A stretch of DNA of 64,000 nt from Brenneria rubrifaciens (GCF_005484945.1 NZ_CP034035.1:1736001-1800000); one strand, 5' to 3'. Numbered from the stretch's first letter, positions 10,265-20,716 are shown. The notes: generated by a model from the sequence alone, not told the origin. A program made the numbers and translations.

Positions 10265-10280
10265 TGGCATGCTTATTGAT
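10265..10280 (+). promoter_or_regulatory. Sigma-54 promoter of pspABC
   Basis: TGGCATGCTTATTGAT matches the -24/-12 consensus TGGCACG-N4-TTGCW at nearly every position, with the invariant GG present and GA in place of GC at the -12 element. It resembles the E. coli pspA promoter and lies about 90 bp before pspA, facing it. PspF enhancer and IHF sites are expected between here and pspF but were not resolved. Confidence 0.88.
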
Positions 10281-10366
10281 ATATCTACCATGCAATCGGC
10301 TGATGACCGGTCGCGATCATAAATCAGGCGTAATCAGACGCTGGAAATCATGAAGAGGATTTGATT

Positions 10367-11032
10367 ATGGGTATTTTTTCTCGTTTTGCCGACATCGTGA
10401 ACGCCAATATCAATTCATTGCTGGATAAAGCGGAAGATCCGCAGAAGTTGGTCCGGCTGATGATTCAGGAAATGGAAGATACATTGGTTGAGGTTCGGTC
10501 TACCTCCGCACGGGCGCTGGCAGAAAAGAAACAGATTGCCCGCCGTATTGAACAGGCGTTGTCTCAGCAGGCGCAGTGGCAGGAAAAGGCTGAGTTGGCG
10601 CTGAGAAAAGACAAAGACGATCTGGCGCGTGCCGCGCTGATTGAGAAACAGAAACTGACCGATTTGATCGTGACGTTGCAGCATGAAGCGGAAAGCGTTG
10701 ATGAAACGCTGGAGCGCATGAAACGAGAAATCGGCGAGTTGGAAAACAAACTGACGGAAACCCGTGCGCGTCAGCAGGCGTTAACGCTGCGCCATCAGGC
10801 TGCTTCTTCCTCGCGTGATGTGCGTCGTCAACTGGACAGCGGCAAGCTGGATGAAGCGATGGCGCGCTTTGAGCAGTTCGAACGTCGGATTGATACGATG
10901 GAAGCCGAAGCGGAAAGCGTCGGGCTGGGCAAACATAAATCGCTGGATCAGCAATTCTCCGAGTTGAAAGCGGATGACGAAATCAGTGCGCAATTGGCCG
11001 CGCTTAAAGCTAAAGTTAAATCAGCAGAATAA
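10367..11032 (+). CDS. pspA: Phage shock protein A
   Basis: Membrane-stress effector and negative regulator. It binds PspF in unstressed cells and assembles on damaged inner membrane to preserve proton-motive force (ESCRT-III/IM30 superfamily). 221 residues, start [25 protein letters not shown] with GAGG upstream. An N-terminal amphipathic helix is followed by long coiled-coil helices ([21 protein letters not shown] and onward). First gene of pspABC under the sigma-54 promoter. Confidence 0.98.
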   Translation: MGIFSRFADIVNANINSLLDKAEDPQKLVRLMIQEMEDTLVEVRSTSARALAEKKQIARRIEQALSQQAQWQEKAELALRKDKDDLARAALIEKQKLTDLIVTLQHEAESVDETLERMKREIGELENKLTETRARQQALTLRHQAASSSRDVRRQLDSGKLDEAMARFEQFERRIDTMEAEAESVGLGKHKSLDQQFSELKADDEISAQLAALKAKVKSAE

Positions 11033-11103
11033 CCGGGGCGGCTATCGTCAGGGTTGGCGATAGCCTTAGCAAAACCGGCGAACATAATCATTAAGGAGAC
11101 ACG

Positions 11104-11331
11104 ATGAGTGCTTTGTTTCTTGCCATACCGCTGACCATTTTCATGCTGTTTGTGGCACCGATATGGCTTTGGCTACATTACAGTCAGCGTAAGCAAAACA
11201 ATGCTCAATTAGGACAAAGCGATATGCAGCGTCTGACGCAATTAACGGAAGACGCCCGCCGCATGCGCGAGCGAATTCAGACGCTGGAAGAAATTCTGGA
11301 TGCAGAACACCCGGACTGGAGAAAATCGTAA
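11104..11331 (+). CDS. pspB: Phage shock protein B
   Basis: Small inner-membrane sensor that works with PspC to release PspF from PspA. 75 residues. An N-terminal membrane helix (LAIPLTIFMLFVAPIWLWLHY) is followed by a cytoplasmic leucine-zipper-like coiled coil ending EEILDAEHPDWRKS, the family signature. Preceded by AAGGAG. Its stop codon overlaps the pspC start. Confidence 0.97.
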   Translation: MSALFLAIPLTIFMLFVAPIWLWLHYSQRKQNNAQLGQSDMQRLTQLTEDARRMRERIQTLEEILDAEHPDWRKS

Positions 11332-11696
11332 TGAAGAATACATGGTCAGGTAAAACGTTATATCGCATACCGGAAGAGGGCATGCTTAAAGGCGTGTGCG
11401 CTGGGCTGGCCCGCTACTTTGACGTACCGGTAAAACTGGTGCGGGTCATTGTGGTGTTATCGATGATCTTCGGCCTGTTCTTTTTCACCCTCGTGGCGTA
11501 TATCGCGCTCACTTTTGTGCTCAATCCCGCGCCTGCCGCGCGCTACCGCGAACAAGATCGGTCATCCTCTACGCCGGGACAACTGCTGAACGACGCGGAT
11601 GCGACCCTGATGGCGAGCGAACAGCGTCTGCGCAGTATCGAGCGCTATGTCACCTCGGAAGCGTTTGGCGTTCAAAGCCGCTTTCGCCAACTGTAA
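11331..11696 (+). CDS. pspC: Phage shock protein C
   Basis: Inner-membrane PspC-domain protein, partner of PspB in stress sensing. Residues 8-65 hold the PspC fold (KTLYRIPEEGMLKGVCAGLA... and the membrane helix VIVVLSMIFGLFFFTLVAYIAL). The C-terminal cytoplasmic tail is helical. The start codon overlaps the pspB stop (TAATG), indicating coupling. No pspD or pspE follows, unlike E. coli. Confidence 0.97.
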   Translation: MKNTWSGKTLYRIPEEGMLKGVCAGLARYFDVPVKLVRVIVVLSMIFGLFFFTLVAYIALTFVLNPAPAARYREQDRSSSTPGQLLNDADATLMASEQRLRSIERYVTSEAFGVQSRFRQL

Positions 11697-11996
11697 ACAT
11701 CATCATCTCCTACGGCGTTGATTGTCTGACAAGAATAAAACGACGCCGCTTTTCTTTTCTCATGAGTAATCTGTACGAGATTGGGAATCATTCGGGGATT
11801 TGTCAGTCGCCATGATTTCCTGTAAAACCGCCTCATTCGCTCCACTGGGTATTTCATGGAGGATATAACGCTTGTGATGGGTAGCCTACCAGTGTTAAGT
11901 CGAATAGGGTCGGGACAAATAACGGCAGCGCCAAAAAAGTGACAATGTCACACAGGGTGGCGGATCTTCGCGCTAAAAGGAGCCAAGATTTATTCA
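11697..11996. other. 300-bp gap between pspC and ycjX, with a GTGACA/TGTCAC palindrome
   Basis: No credible gene. An imperfect terminator-like hairpin (GGCGT...ACGCC then CTTTTCTTTT) lies near 11712-11757. A perfect palindrome GTGACA-A-TGTCAC lies at 11939-11951, 45 bp before ycjX. It resembles a CRP site but the arms are one base too close, so the binding protein is unknown. ycjX has AAAGGAG at about 11978. Confidence 0.5.
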
Positions 11997-13394
11997 ATGA
12001 AGCGATTACAAAACGAATTAAACTCGCTGGTTAACCGCGGCGTGGATCGCCATCTGCGGCTGGCCGTTACCGGATTGAGCCGCAGCGGTAAAACCGCCTT
12101 TATCACCGCATTTGTCAATCAACTGCTGAATGTGCACAGCGGCGCGCATTTGCCGCTGTTTTCCGCAGTGCGAGAAGGCCGCTTGCTGGGGGCTAAACGG
12201 GTGCCGCAGCGCGATCTCGGCGTTCCCCGTTTTGCTTATGACGAAGGCATGGCGGCGCTTTATGGTTCGCCCCCGGACTGGCCTCAGCCTACGCGCGGCG
12301 TGAGTGAGATTCGTCTGGCGTTGCGCTATCGCTCTAATGATTCCCTGATACGGCATTTTAAAGATACGTCGACGCTGTATCTGGAAATTGTGGATTACCC
12401 GGGAGAATGGCTGCTGGATCTGCCGTTACTGGAGCAGACGTACCTCAGTTGGTCGCGTCAGATGGCCGGACTGCTGCAAGGCGAGCGCATCGAGTGGGCC
12501 AGACCCTGGCTGGCGCTGTGTGAGAAGCTGGACCCGCTGGCCCCTGCCGATGAAAACCAACTGGCCGACATTGCGCAGGCGTACACGGACTACCTGATGC
12601 GTTGCAAACAAGAGGGGCTGCATTTCATTCAGCCGGGGCGCTTTGTGCTGCCCGGGGATCTGGCCGGGGCGCCGGTTTTGCAGTTTTTCCCGTGGCCGCA
12701 GGTTGATCAATGGGGAGAAGCCAAACTTGCGCAGGCTGATGCAAAAACCAATATGGGCATGCTGCGCCAGCGTTTTGATTATTACTGCCAGTCGGTGGTG
12801 AAAGGGTTTTATAAACATCATTTTATCCGCTTTGACCGTCAGATTGTGCTGGTGGACTGCCTGCAACCGCTGAACAGCGGCCTTCATGCGTTTAATGATA
12901 TGCGGCTGGCGCTGACCCAACTGATGCAAAGTTTTCACTATGGCAAGCGGACGCTGTTCCGGCGTCTGTTTTCGCCGTGCATCGACAAGCTGATGTTCGC
13001 TGCCAGTAAATCCGACCACATTACGGCCGATCAACATGCCAATCTGGTGTCGCTGTTGCAGCAACTGGTGCAGGAAGCCTGGCAGAATGCCGCGTTTGAA
13101 GGCATCAGCATGGATTGTGCCGGTATTGCATCGATCCAGTCCACGCAAAGCGGCGTAGTGGAACATCAGGGGCAAAAAATTCCGGCGCTGAAGGGAAACC
13201 GTCTCAGTGATGGCCAGCCATTAACGGTCTATCCGGGAGAAGTGCCTCCCCGATTGCCGGGGGCAACATTCTGGCAGGAACAAGGGTTCCACTTTGATGA
13301 GTTTCGTCCGCGGGAAATGACGGTGGACACCCCGTTGCCGCACATCCGGTTGGATACGGTGATGGAGTTTTTATTGGGAGATAAATTGCGATGA
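11997..13394 (+). CDS. ycjX: YcjX-family P-loop GTPase-like stress protein
   Basis: DUF463 nucleoside-triphosphatase, 465 residues, the usual family length. The P-loop GLSRSGKT lies near residue 26, and [17 protein letters not shown] looks like the Walker B/switch region. Function is not settled. In many proteobacteria ycjX-ycjF sit beside psp genes and are induced with them. It overlaps ycjF by 4 bp (ATGA). Confidence 0.95.
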   Translation: MKRLQNELNSLVNRGVDRHLRLAVTGLSRSGKTAFITAFVNQLLNVHSGAHLPLFSAVREGRLLGAKRVPQRDLGVPRFAYDEGMAALYGSPPDWPQPTRGVSEIRLALRYRSNDSLIRHFKDTSTLYLEIVDYPGEWLLDLPLLEQTYLSWSRQMAGLLQGERIEWARPWLALCEKLDPLAPADENQLADIAQAYTDYLMRCKQEGLHFIQPGRFVLPGDLAGAPVLQFFPWPQVDQWGEAKLAQADAKTNMGMLRQRFDYYCQSVVKGFYKHHFIRFDRQIVLVDCLQPLNSGLHAFNDMRLALTQLMQSFHYGKRTLFRRLFSPCIDKLMFAASKSDHITADQHANLVSLLQQLVQEAWQNAAFEGISMDCAGIASIQSTQSGVVEHQGQKIPALKGNRLSDGQPLTVYPGEVPPRLPGATFWQEQGFHFDEFRPREMTVDTPLPHIRLDTVMEFLLGDKLR

Positions 13395-14434
13395 ACGAAC
13401 CACTCAAACCGCGCATGACCTTTGACAAAGTCTCGCCAGCGGAGCCTCAACCGCAGTTGCGCGCTAACGTGGCGCTTGACGAGCAGGCGGCGGAAGGATT
13501 TGCTCCCGTGAGCCGTGAACAGGAAGTGCCGGAAGAGGGCGTTGCCGAGGAAGTGGTCAGCGCGGCGCTACGGCCTAAACGCAGCCTGTGGCGGCGAATG
13601 GTCATGGCGGGTTTGACGCTGTTTGGCGTCAGCGCCGTGGCGCAGGGCGTTCAGTCGTTGCACAACGCCTGGCTACAACAGGATTGGATCGCGCTGGGCG
13701 GCATCGCGGCCGGTAGCCTGATTGTGATGGCGGGCGTGGGATCGCTGGCGGTTGAGTGGCGGCGTCTATACCGATTGCGCGAGCGGGCGGAAGAGCGCGA
13801 CGTGGCCCGGGATTTACTGCACAGCCACGGCGTTGGGCGAGGGCGCGAGTTTTGTGAAAAACTCGCGCGACAGGCCGGGCTGGATAACGGCCATCCGGCC
13901 ATGCAGCGTTGGCAGGCATCCTTGCATGAAACCCACAACGATCGTGAAGTGGTTGAACTGTACGCCCGGCTGGTTCAACCGGTGCTGGACCGCCAGGCCC
14001 GGCGGGAGATCAGCCGCTCGGCGGCGGAATCCACGCTGATGATTGCCGTCAGCCCGCTGGCGCTGGTGGATATGGCGTTTATCGCCTGGCGCAATCTGCG
14101 GCTGATAAACCGGATTGCCGCGCTCTACGGTATCGAATTGGGGTATTTTAGCCGCATACGTTTGTTCAGGCTGGTGTTGTTGAATATTGCGTTTGCCGGC
14201 GCGTCCGAACTGGTGCGGGAAATCGGCATGGACTGGGTGTCGCAGGATCTGGCGGCGCGCCTCTCCGCGCGTGCGGCGCAGGGCATCGGTGCGGGCCTGC
14301 TGACCGCGAGACTGGGCATCAAGGCGATGGAACTGTGCCGCCCGCTGCCCTGGCTGGATGATAAACCGCGTCTGGGCGATTTCCGCCGTGAACTGATTGG
14401 ACAGGTGAAAGCGACCTTGCAGAAAACGCGGTAA
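13391..14434 (+). CDS. ycjF: YcjF inner-membrane protein (UPF0283)
   Basis: 347 residues, same length class as E. coli YcjF. The N-terminal ~60 residues are polar and acidic. Two hydrophobic segments follow ([21 protein letters not shown] and [20 protein letters not shown]), with a third region near 215-235 and conserved helices to the C-terminus. Co-transcribed with ycjX; function unknown. Confidence 0.95.
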   Translation: MNEPLKPRMTFDKVSPAEPQPQLRANVALDEQAAEGFAPVSREQEVPEEGVAEEVVSAALRPKRSLWRRMVMAGLTLFGVSAVAQGVQSLHNAWLQQDWIALGGIAAGSLIVMAGVGSLAVEWRRLYRLRERAEERDVARDLLHSHGVGRGREFCEKLARQAGLDNGHPAMQRWQASLHETHNDREVVELYARLVQPVLDRQARREISRSAAESTLMIAVSPLALVDMAFIAWRNLRLINRIAALYGIELGYFSRIRLFRLVLLNIAFAGASELVREIGMDWVSQDLAARLSARAAQGIGAGLLTARLGIKAMELCRPLPWLDDKPRLGDFRRELIGQVKATLQKTR

Positions 14435-14566
14435 TCCGACGGGATGTTTCAGGAAAATTTTCTATGACTGTCAACTTTTGCTGCCACTTCACTTCATCCG
14501 TGTAAGACGAAAGGGTATTATCACCGTTTATTAGCCTGTCGCTTTTGTTGAAGAAGGTAGCCGTTG

Positions 14567-16135
14567 ATGCGTCTGGAAGTTTTTTGTAAAGACCGTACTG
14601 GCCTGGCCCGCGAATTGTTGGATCTTCTGGCGTCGCGCGATATCGACCTGGGAGGTATCGAGATTGCGCCAATCGGTCGTATTTATCTTAATTTTTCCGC
14701 GCTGGATATTGATGCTTTTCGCGTATTGATGGCGGATATTCGCCGGATTGAGAGCGTCACAGATGTCCGTACCGTGGCCTTTATGCCCTCGGAACGGGAA
14801 CATCGTGCGGTAAACGCCCTGATGGAATCCATGCCGGAACCGGTGTTTTCGATCGATCTGCGCGGCAAGATCGAACTGTTCAACCCGGCTACGCTAGCGT
14901 TGTTTGCACAATCCGCCGGGGAAATTCGCAACCTGACCATTGGCGCATTGATACCGGGCTTTAATGTGAAGGTGTGTCTGGAACGCGGCAGCATGAGGGT
15001 GACGGAGCGCGTGGTGATCCGCGGACAGGATTTTCTGCTGGAGATGACGCCAGTCCATCTGGAAGACGATGAAGGCAAAATCACCACGGCGGGCGCGCTG
15101 GTGATGCTGAAATCCTCGGTGCGGATGGGACGGCAGTTGCAAGATCTGTCGGTGAACGATGACAGTGAGTTTGCGCACATTGTGGCGGTCAGCCCCAAAA
15201 TGCGTCAGGTGGTTGAGCAGGCGCGCAAGCTGGCAATGCTCGATGCGCCGTTGCTGATTGTCGGCGACACCGGAACAGGCAAGGATATGCTGGCTCGCGC
15301 CTGCCATCTCCGCGGTCCGCGCGGTAAACAGCCGTTTCTGGCGCTCAACTGTGCTGCGTTGCCCGATGAGGTGATGGAAAGTGAACTGTACGGTCATGCG
15401 CCGGGGGCTTATCCCAATGCGCTGGAAGGCAAAAAAGGCTTTTTTGAGCAGGCGAACGGCGGGTCGGTGCTGCTGGATGAAGTCGGCGAAATGTCCGCGC
15501 AGATGCAAACTAAACTGCTGCGTTTCCTGAATGATGGAACGTTCCGGCGGGTGGGTGAAGAACATGAAATACATGTGGATGTGCGGGTGATCTGTGCGAC
15601 GCAGAAAAACCTGCTGGAATTGGTGGAGCGCGGTGCATTCAGGGAAGATCTCTACTATCGTCTCAACGTACTGACGCTCACATTGCCGCCATTGCGCGAA
15701 CGTCCGGCCGATATTATGCCGTTGACTGAACTGTTCGTCGCTCGCTTTGCCGACGAGCAGGGCATTCCGCGCCCAAGACTGTCTGTCGATTTGCAGCAGT
15801 TTTTGCCGCTGTACGGCTGGCCTGGTAATGTGCGTCAGTTAAAAAACGCCATTTACCGGGCGTTAACGCAGTTGGAAGGTCATGAACTGTGTATTCAGGA
15901 TATCGATCTGCCCGCTTTCTCGGCGGATATTCCGCAAAGTGAGGAAATGCTGAACGGTTCGCTGGATGAGATCAGCAAACGTTTTGAACGTGCCGTGCTC
16001 ACCCGCCTGTACCAGTCCTACCCCAGCACACGTAAATTGGCTAAACGTCTTGGCGTATCGCATACGGCGATTGCCAATAAATTACGGGAATACGGGCTGA
16101 GTCAGCGCAAAGCGGCGGGCGAAGACGAAGAATAA
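14567..16135 (+). CDS. tyrR: Aromatic amino-acid regulator TyrR
   Basis: Transcriptional regulator of aromatic amino-acid synthesis and transport, responding to Tyr, Phe and Trp. Order: ACT domain 1-75 (MRLEVFCKDRTGLARELLDL), PAS 80-190, AAA+ 205-430 (Walker A GDTGTGKD) and a C-terminal helix-turn-helix (STRKLAKRLGVSHTAIANKL). 522 residues. The sigma-54 loop is degenerate (GAYPNAL where GAFTGA would be), consistent with TyrR acting on sigma-70 promoters. E. coli TyrR lacks these residues altogether. A TTG directly before this ATG is in frame but less likely. Confidence 0.97.
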   Translation: MRLEVFCKDRTGLARELLDLLASRDIDLGGIEIAPIGRIYLNFSALDIDAFRVLMADIRRIESVTDVRTVAFMPSEREHRAVNALMESMPEPVFSIDLRGKIELFNPATLALFAQSAGEIRNLTIGALIPGFNVKVCLERGSMRVTERVVIRGQDFLLEMTPVHLEDDEGKITTAGALVMLKSSVRMGRQLQDLSVNDDSEFAHIVAVSPKMRQVVEQARKLAMLDAPLLIVGDTGTGKDMLARACHLRGPRGKQPFLALNCAALPDEVMESELYGHAPGAYPNALEGKKGFFEQANGGSVLLDEVGEMSAQMQTKLLRFLNDGTFRRVGEEHEIHVDVRVICATQKNLLELVERGAFREDLYYRLNVLTLTLPPLRERPADIMPLTELFVARFADEQGIPRPRLSVDLQQFLPLYGWPGNVRQLKNAIYRALTQLEGHELCIQDIDLPAFSADIPQSEEMLNGSLDEISKRFERAVLTRLYQSYPSTRKLAKRLGVSHTAIANKLREYGLSQRKAAGEDEE

Positions 16136-16164
16136 AAGAACGGCTGCCCAGGCAGCCGTTCTTT
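16135..16164. terminator. Bidirectional terminator between tyrR and tpx
   Basis: Perfect 14-bp stem AAAGAACGGCTGCC / GGCAGCCGTTCTTT with a 2-base nominal loop. It begins at the last base of the tyrR stop codon and can terminate tyrR (plus) and tpx (minus). Confidence 0.9.
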
Positions 16165-16205
16165 GCATCAGGCGCCGTTTAAAACGTTGCCGATTTTTTG
16201 CGGGA

Positions 16206-16709
16206 TTACTTCAGTACGGCCAGCGCAGCATCGTAATCGGGTTCGGTGGTGATTTCATTTACCAGTTCGCTGTGCAATACATTGTCGTTCTCATCCAGAA
16301 CCACTACCGCACGCGCGGTCAGACCTTTCAATGCGCCATCGGCAATGGCTACGCCATAATTTTCTTTGAACTCAGCGCCGCGCAGCGTGGACAGTACAAC
16401 CACGTTGTTCAGGGCTTCAGCTCCACAAAAACGGGATTGTGCAAACGGCAGGTCGGAAGAGATACACAGAACAACGGTGTTATCCAGTTCAGAACCCAAT
16501 TGGTTGAATTTACGCACGGACGTGGCACAAACGCCAGTATCGATGCTAGGGAAAATGTTCAGGATTTTACGTTTGCCAGCGTAGTGGCTGAGCGCGATAT
16601 CTGACAGGTCTTTGCCAACCAGTGTAAAAGCCGGAGCTTTGTTTCCCTTTGCGGGAAACGTCCCTGATAGCGGTACTGTATTGCCTTGAAAATGTACGTT
16701 CTGTGACAT
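16206..16709 (-). CDS. tpx: Thiol peroxidase (atypical 2-Cys peroxiredoxin)
   Basis: Periplasmic or cytosolic peroxidase that reduces H2O2 and alkyl hydroperoxides using thioredoxin. 167 residues as in E. coli. The peroxidatic Cys lies in [15 protein letters not shown] and the resolving Cys in [11 protein letters not shown], the Tpx spacing. Convergent with tyrR; its terminator is shared. Confidence 0.98.
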   Translation of the reverse strand: MSQNVHFQGNTVPLSGTFPAKGNKAPAFTLVGKDLSDIALSHYAGKRKILNIFPSIDTGVCATSVRKFNQLGSELDNTVVLCISSDLPFAQSRFCGAEALNNVVVLSTLRGAEFKENYGVAIADGALKGLTARAVVVLDENDNVLHSELVNEITTEPDYDAALAVLK

Positions 16710-16810
16710 GTATGCGTCCTTAATTACAGGTTGTTAACACGTCGCCCAGTTTAGAGCAACATCAGCAACATTGATATAGAAAAACGCCGGGAGCGTTTTT
16801 CAACGTCGCG

Positions 16811-17533
16811 TCATAATAAATGACGACTTAATAATGCTGTCATGGCGTTCAGATAACAGTCGCTGGCGGTATCTGCCGAAACCGGCGGCAGTTCCAACGT
16901 AATGCATGGCAACCCCCGGTCGGTACACCAACTGCCAAACGATCCCGGCGTCTCATAACCCACGCTGGTGACTAACGGTAAGTCAAATTGCTGTGCCAGC
17001 CACTGTGCGAATTCAGAACTTTTAGGATCTTCAATACAGGCCAGGGGTTCATGTAAAGAGACAACCCAGGCTGGATTAAGTTTCTCGATCAATTTACACA
17101 GCGCTTTTGTTTCCGGCTCTGATGCCGGGGTGTCCCCGGTGGACAGCATCACATCCCGCTCATCGGCCGCGCTGTTCCAGCGGTAATGTGTTTTCCCCGG
17201 TTGCCAGTTACCGGCGGGAAAGTTGCGGTTGAGATCGACGCCATTGGCGTTGGCGCGCAGGCCTAACTGACATCCATCCGGGTTGACGGCCAGTACGACG
17301 TGATGGCGGCGCTGACCGGGAAACAGCGTGCGCAGGGCGCAGGAAAGAGTGATCACCGCGGCGGTTTCGTCGCCATGTGTACCGGCAATGATCAGTCCGC
17401 AGTCCGCTTGTGGCAACTCGGCGGGGAAATAGAGCAACGGCGCGCCCAGCAGTGATTTACCATAAGGCTCTCCCAGAGAAGACAAATTGCCTCGCTGATG
17501 GCGGGCCCGAAGAGGGATGGTGTGATCGTTCAT
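16811..17533 (-). CDS. mpaA: Murein tripeptide amidase MpaA
   Basis: Zinc carboxypeptidase-family (M14) enzyme that splits the gamma-D-Glu-mDAP bond of murein tripeptide during peptidoglycan recycling in the cytoplasm. 240 residues. Zinc ligands are in GTHGDETA (H-x-x-E) and VVSLHEP. The substrate-binding Asn-Arg pair is in GVDLNRNFPAGNW, and the catalytic Glu region is CITLELPP. Transcribed divergently from mppA, which imports the same tripeptide, so the two form a functional pair. Confidence 0.95.
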   Translation of the reverse strand: MNDHTIPLRARHQRGNLSSLGEPYGKSLLGAPLLYFPAELPQADCGLIIAGTHGDETAAVITLSCALRTLFPGQRRHHVVLAVNPDGCQLGLRANANGVDLNRNFPAGNWQPGKTHYRWNSAADERDVMLSTGDTPASEPETKALCKLIEKLNPAWVVSLHEPLACIEDPKSSEFAQWLAQQFDLPLVTSVGYETPGSFGSWCTDRGLPCITLELPPVSADTASDCYLNAMTALLSRHLL

Positions 17534-17854
17534 GTAATCAGCCCCGGTTGCTGTTAGCCTGTTTCCATCATAACGGTTGAGGATGAAAATAACATCCGGG
17601 TGACATCGGAATGCGATCCGCCAATCCGCTGTCTGTATTGGGGCATGTTGTTATAAGTACTTGCGGTTACAAGTAGATGTATGGGCCGTTTATTGTCTAT
17701 TATGCTTTTTTAGTGCTTTTATTATCTGTCATCAATTGGCTTTCGGGACGGCATCGTCAATGAGGGGACATCGCAGTTTCAAAACTCGCTTTGGCATCCG
17801 AGCAATTTATTCCAGTACACGGAAGCGCGTTTTAATGGGTAAGGGTTAGTCACT
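17534..17854. promoter_or_regulatory. mpaA-mppA divergent control region
   Basis: 321 bp with no credible gene; short readings here have no ribosome-binding site. A perfect inverted repeat TACTTG-CGGTTA-CAAGTA lies at 17658-17675, about 180 bp from mppA and 125 bp from mpaA, and could be an operator serving either gene. No regulator can be named. Confidence 0.5.
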
Positions 17855-19471
17855 ATGCAAAATGGTCATGCTGCTCACTATGCTGTGCTTTTCACGATAT
17901 TGACAGGCAATGCTGGCGCAGCGCAGGTTCCGCCAGGAACCGTGTTAGCCGGAAAACAGGAAATCGTCCGTCATATTAAAGATGAACCCGCCTCGCTGGA
18001 CCCGATAAAAGCGGTCGGCCTACCGGAAGCGCAGATTGCGCGCGATCTGTTTGAAGGGTTGGTCAATCAAGATGCCAACGGCAACATTGTGCCCGGCGTG
18101 GCTTTGCGCTGGCAATCCAATGATAACCGTACCTTTACATTTACGCTGCGTAAGGATGCGCGCTGGTCTAATGGCGATCCGGTCACGGCAAAAGATTTTG
18201 TCTATAGCTGGCGGCGGTTGGTTACGCCAGATAATTCATCGCCTTTCGCCTGGTTTGCTCGTCTGGCGGGGATAGTCAATGCTGAACAGATTATCGAAGG
18301 AAAAATGCCGGCGGACAAACTTGGCGTCATGGCGCTCAATGACCATACGCTCAAAGTTCAACTCGGCAGGCCGGTGCCTTACTTTGTCAGTCTGTTGGCA
18401 AACTTCAGTCTGTTTCCGGTGCATCAGGCAACGATAGCGCGATATGGCAACGACTGGACCAAACCGGGTAATCTGGTGGGTAACGGCGCATTTAAGCTGC
18501 AACAGCGGGTCGTCAATGAAAAGTTGGTGATGGTGCCGAACGAATATTATTGGGATCATGCCGATACGCGGTTAACGAAAGTGACGTTCGTCCCCATCAA
18601 TCAGGAATCGAACGCGACAAAACGCTATCTTTCCGGCGACATTGATATCACCGAATCCTTTCCTAAACACCTGTATCAAAAGCTGCTGAAAGATCTGCCC
18701 GGTCAGGTTTATACCCCAGCGCAACTGGGAACCTACTACTACGCCTTTAATACCCAGCGCGCGCCAACCAATGATGTGCGGGTACGCAAAGCGTTGTCTT
18801 ATGCGATCGATCGAAAGGTCATTGCGGAAAAAGTGCTGGGAACCGGCGAGAAACCGGCTTACCACTTCACGCCGGATGTCACCGCCGGATTTACGCCCTC
18901 AGAGAGCGTATTGCAACAATATTCTCAGGCTGAACTGGATGCACAGGCAAAGGCATTGATGGCCGCTGCGGGCTATGGCCCTGGCAGGCCGTTGAAATTG
19001 TCGCTGCTGTATAACACCTCGGAAAGCCACCAGAAAATCGCTATCGCCGTCGCTTCCATGTGGAAAACTAAGCTGGGGGTAGAGGTACGCCTATCCAATC
19101 AGGAGTGGCAAACCTACATCGATAGTCGTAACAGCGGTAACTTTGACGTCGTCAGGGCGTCGTGGGTCGGGGATTACAACGAAGCGTCTACGTTTCTGTC
19201 GTTATTAACTTCGCGTCACAGCGGGAATATCGCGCGGTTTACAAACGCCGATTATGATCGCCTGCTGGATGAAGCCGGCAACCAAACCGACGCCAACACC
19301 TTGAGCGAGAATTATGACCGGGCGGAGAGGATGCTGATGGAAGAGGCGCCCATCGCACCGATTTATCAATACACTAACGGGCGGTTGATCAAACCCTGGG
19401 TAAAAGGCTACCCGATCGCCAACCCTGAAGACGTCGCTTATAGCCACATGCTTTATATCGTGAAACATTGA
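17855..19471 (+). CDS. mppA: Murein tripeptide-binding protein MppA
   Basis: Periplasmic OppA-family binding protein that captures L-Ala-D-Glu-mDAP for import through Opp. 538 residues against 537 in E. coli. The short signal peptide ends GNAGAA, just before [20 protein letters not shown]. Long blocks typical of MppA are intact ([37 protein letters not shown]), and it ends MLYIVKH. The ribosome-binding site (GGGTTAG) is weak. It lies 7 bp before zntB and may be co-transcribed with it. Confidence 0.95.
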   Translation: MQNGHAAHYAVLFTILTGNAGAAQVPPGTVLAGKQEIVRHIKDEPASLDPIKAVGLPEAQIARDLFEGLVNQDANGNIVPGVALRWQSNDNRTFTFTLRKDARWSNGDPVTAKDFVYSWRRLVTPDNSSPFAWFARLAGIVNAEQIIEGKMPADKLGVMALNDHTLKVQLGRPVPYFVSLLANFSLFPVHQATIARYGNDWTKPGNLVGNGAFKLQQRVVNEKLVMVPNEYYWDHADTRLTKVTFVPINQESNATKRYLSGDIDITESFPKHLYQKLLKDLPGQVYTPAQLGTYYYAFNTQRAPTNDVRVRKALSYAIDRKVIAEKVLGTGEKPAYHFTPDVTAGFTPSESVLQQYSQAELDAQAKALMAAAGYGPGRPLKLSLLYNTSESHQKIAIAVASMWKTKLGVEVRLSNQEWQTYIDSRNSGNFDVVRASWVGDYNEASTFLSLLTSRHSGNIARFTNADYDRLLDEAGNQTDANTLSENYDRAERMLMEEAPIAPIYQYTNGRLIKPWVKGYPIANPEDVAYSHMLYIVKH

Positions 19472-19478
19472 GGCGCCT

Positions 19479-20462
19479 ATGGAACCGTTTGAAGCAAAAG
19501 CATTGAAACATTCCGGCGCGGTACATGCCTATCAGTTGGACGGGCAAGGCGGCGTCGTGCCTGTCGGCGATCGGGACGTGATAACCCGTACCCGGCCTTG
19601 CTGGTTGCATCTGGATTCGACCTTGCCGGCCAGCGCCCGCTGGTTGCATGAAACCCATCTGGTGCCGGACAGCGTGCGCAAGGCGCTGGCCGGCGAGAGT
19701 ATTCGTCCCAGAGTGACGCGGTTAGGCGACGGCACGATGATTACCTTGCGCAGCATCAACCTGAATGTTGATGCCCGCCCGGACCAACTGGTGGCGATCC
19801 GGGTTTTCATAACCGACAAGCTAATTATTTCGACCCGGCGACGTAAAGTGCTGGCCATTGATGAGGTGTTAAGCGATCTCAAAGAAGGGAATGGGCCGAA
19901 AGACTGCGGGGGGTGGCTGGTGTCGGTCGCGGAATCGCTCACCGACCACACGAGTGAGTTTATCGATGATCTCCATGAAAAAATTATCGATCTGGAAGAG
20001 GATTTGCTGGAGCAAAAAATTCCTCCTCGGGGCGAATTGGCGTTGATTCGTAAACAGTTGATCGTGTTGCGCCGCTATATGACGCCGCAGCGCGATGTGT
20101 TTTCGCGTCTTTCCGGCGAGCGGCTCCCCTGGATGGAAGATGACGATCGGCGCCGTATCCAGGAAATTGCCGACAGACTGGGCCGCGGACTGGACGATCT
20201 GGATTCCAGTATTGCACGCACTACGGTGGTGTCGGATGAAATCACCGCGCAGATGACGGAGGCGTTGAACCGAAGAACCTATACCATGTCGCTGCTGGCG
20301 ATGGTTTTCCTGCCGACGACCTTTTTGACCGGGCTGTTTGGCGTCAATCTGGGGGGAATTCCGGGCGGTGATTCCCAATTTGGGTTCAGTGTGTTCTGCC
20401 TGATGTTAGTGCTATTGGTTGGTGGTGTTGCATGGTGGTTAAAACGGAGTAAATGGCTGTGA
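19479..20462 (+). CDS. zntB: Zinc transport protein ZntB
   Basis: CorA-superfamily homopentameric zinc transporter of the inner membrane. 327 residues: a large N-terminal cytoplasmic domain, then two C-terminal membrane helices ([21 protein letters not shown] and [21 protein letters not shown]). The selectivity loop is GVN, as in ZntB, rather than the GMN of CorA. The start has GAGG 6 bases upstream and lies just after mppA. Confidence 0.96.
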   Translation: MEPFEAKALKHSGAVHAYQLDGQGGVVPVGDRDVITRTRPCWLHLDSTLPASARWLHETHLVPDSVRKALAGESIRPRVTRLGDGTMITLRSINLNVDARPDQLVAIRVFITDKLIISTRRRKVLAIDEVLSDLKEGNGPKDCGGWLVSVAESLTDHTSEFIDDLHEKIIDLEEDLLEQKIPPRGELALIRKQLIVLRRYMTPQRDVFSRLSGERLPWMEDDDRRRIQEIADRLGRGLDDLDSSIARTTVVSDEITAQMTEALNRRTYTMSLLAMVFLPTTFLTGLFGVNLGGIPGGDSQFGFSVFCLMLVLLVGGVAWWLKRSKWL

Positions 20463-20530
20463 ACGCCAACCACGTGTTATTGCGCGTTATGTCACAGTCT
20501 TTTTCTGTAAACCGGGAAGTTTCGGCTAAA

Positions 20531-20544
20531 TTGAGCAATATCAA
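20531..20544 (+). promoter_or_regulatory. FNR-binding site of fnrS
   Basis: TTGAG-CAAT-ATCAA matches the FNR consensus TTGAT-N4-ATCAA at 9 of 10 defined positions. Its centre is about 42 bp before the predicted fnrS start at 20580, the class II activator position. A -10-like CACTAT lies at 20567-20572. Confidence 0.88.
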
Positions 20545-20579
20545 CATTTTTTATAAAATTGTGCGGCACTATCCCTTTC

Positions 20580-20700
20580 GCAGGTGAATGCAACGTCAAG
20601 CGATGGGCGTTGCGCTCCATATTGTCTTACTTCCTTTTTTGAATTACTGCATAGCACAATTAATTCACACCATGCCGACTTGACTGTCGGCATTTTTTTT
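20580..20700 (+). ncRNA. fnrS: FnrS anaerobic small RNA
   Basis: The 5' region GCAGGTGAATGCAACGTCAA, then GCGATGGGCGTTGCGCTCC and the U-rich segment through GAATTACTGCATAGCACAATT, match enterobacterial FnrS almost base for base as I recall it. It ends in an intrinsic terminator: ATGCCGAC/GTCGGCAT (20672-20693) and a run of T. Known role: Hfq-dependent RNA, switched on by FNR without oxygen, that represses sodA, sodB, maeA, gpmA and others. The position after zntB matches E. coli; the neighbour on the other side is ttcA here. Confidence 0.95.
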
Positions 20701-20716
20701 GTGCTTTTCACTTCCA

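Noticed and set aside
11939..11951. CRP site before ycjX
   Set aside because: GTGACAATGTCAC has 5 bases between GTGA and TCAC instead of 6, so it does not fit CRP geometry. It is kept only as an unassigned palindrome.
17661..17849. A 62-residue open frame between mpaA and mppA
   Set aside because: TTG start, no Shine-Dalgarno and no recognisable protein; more likely part of the control region.
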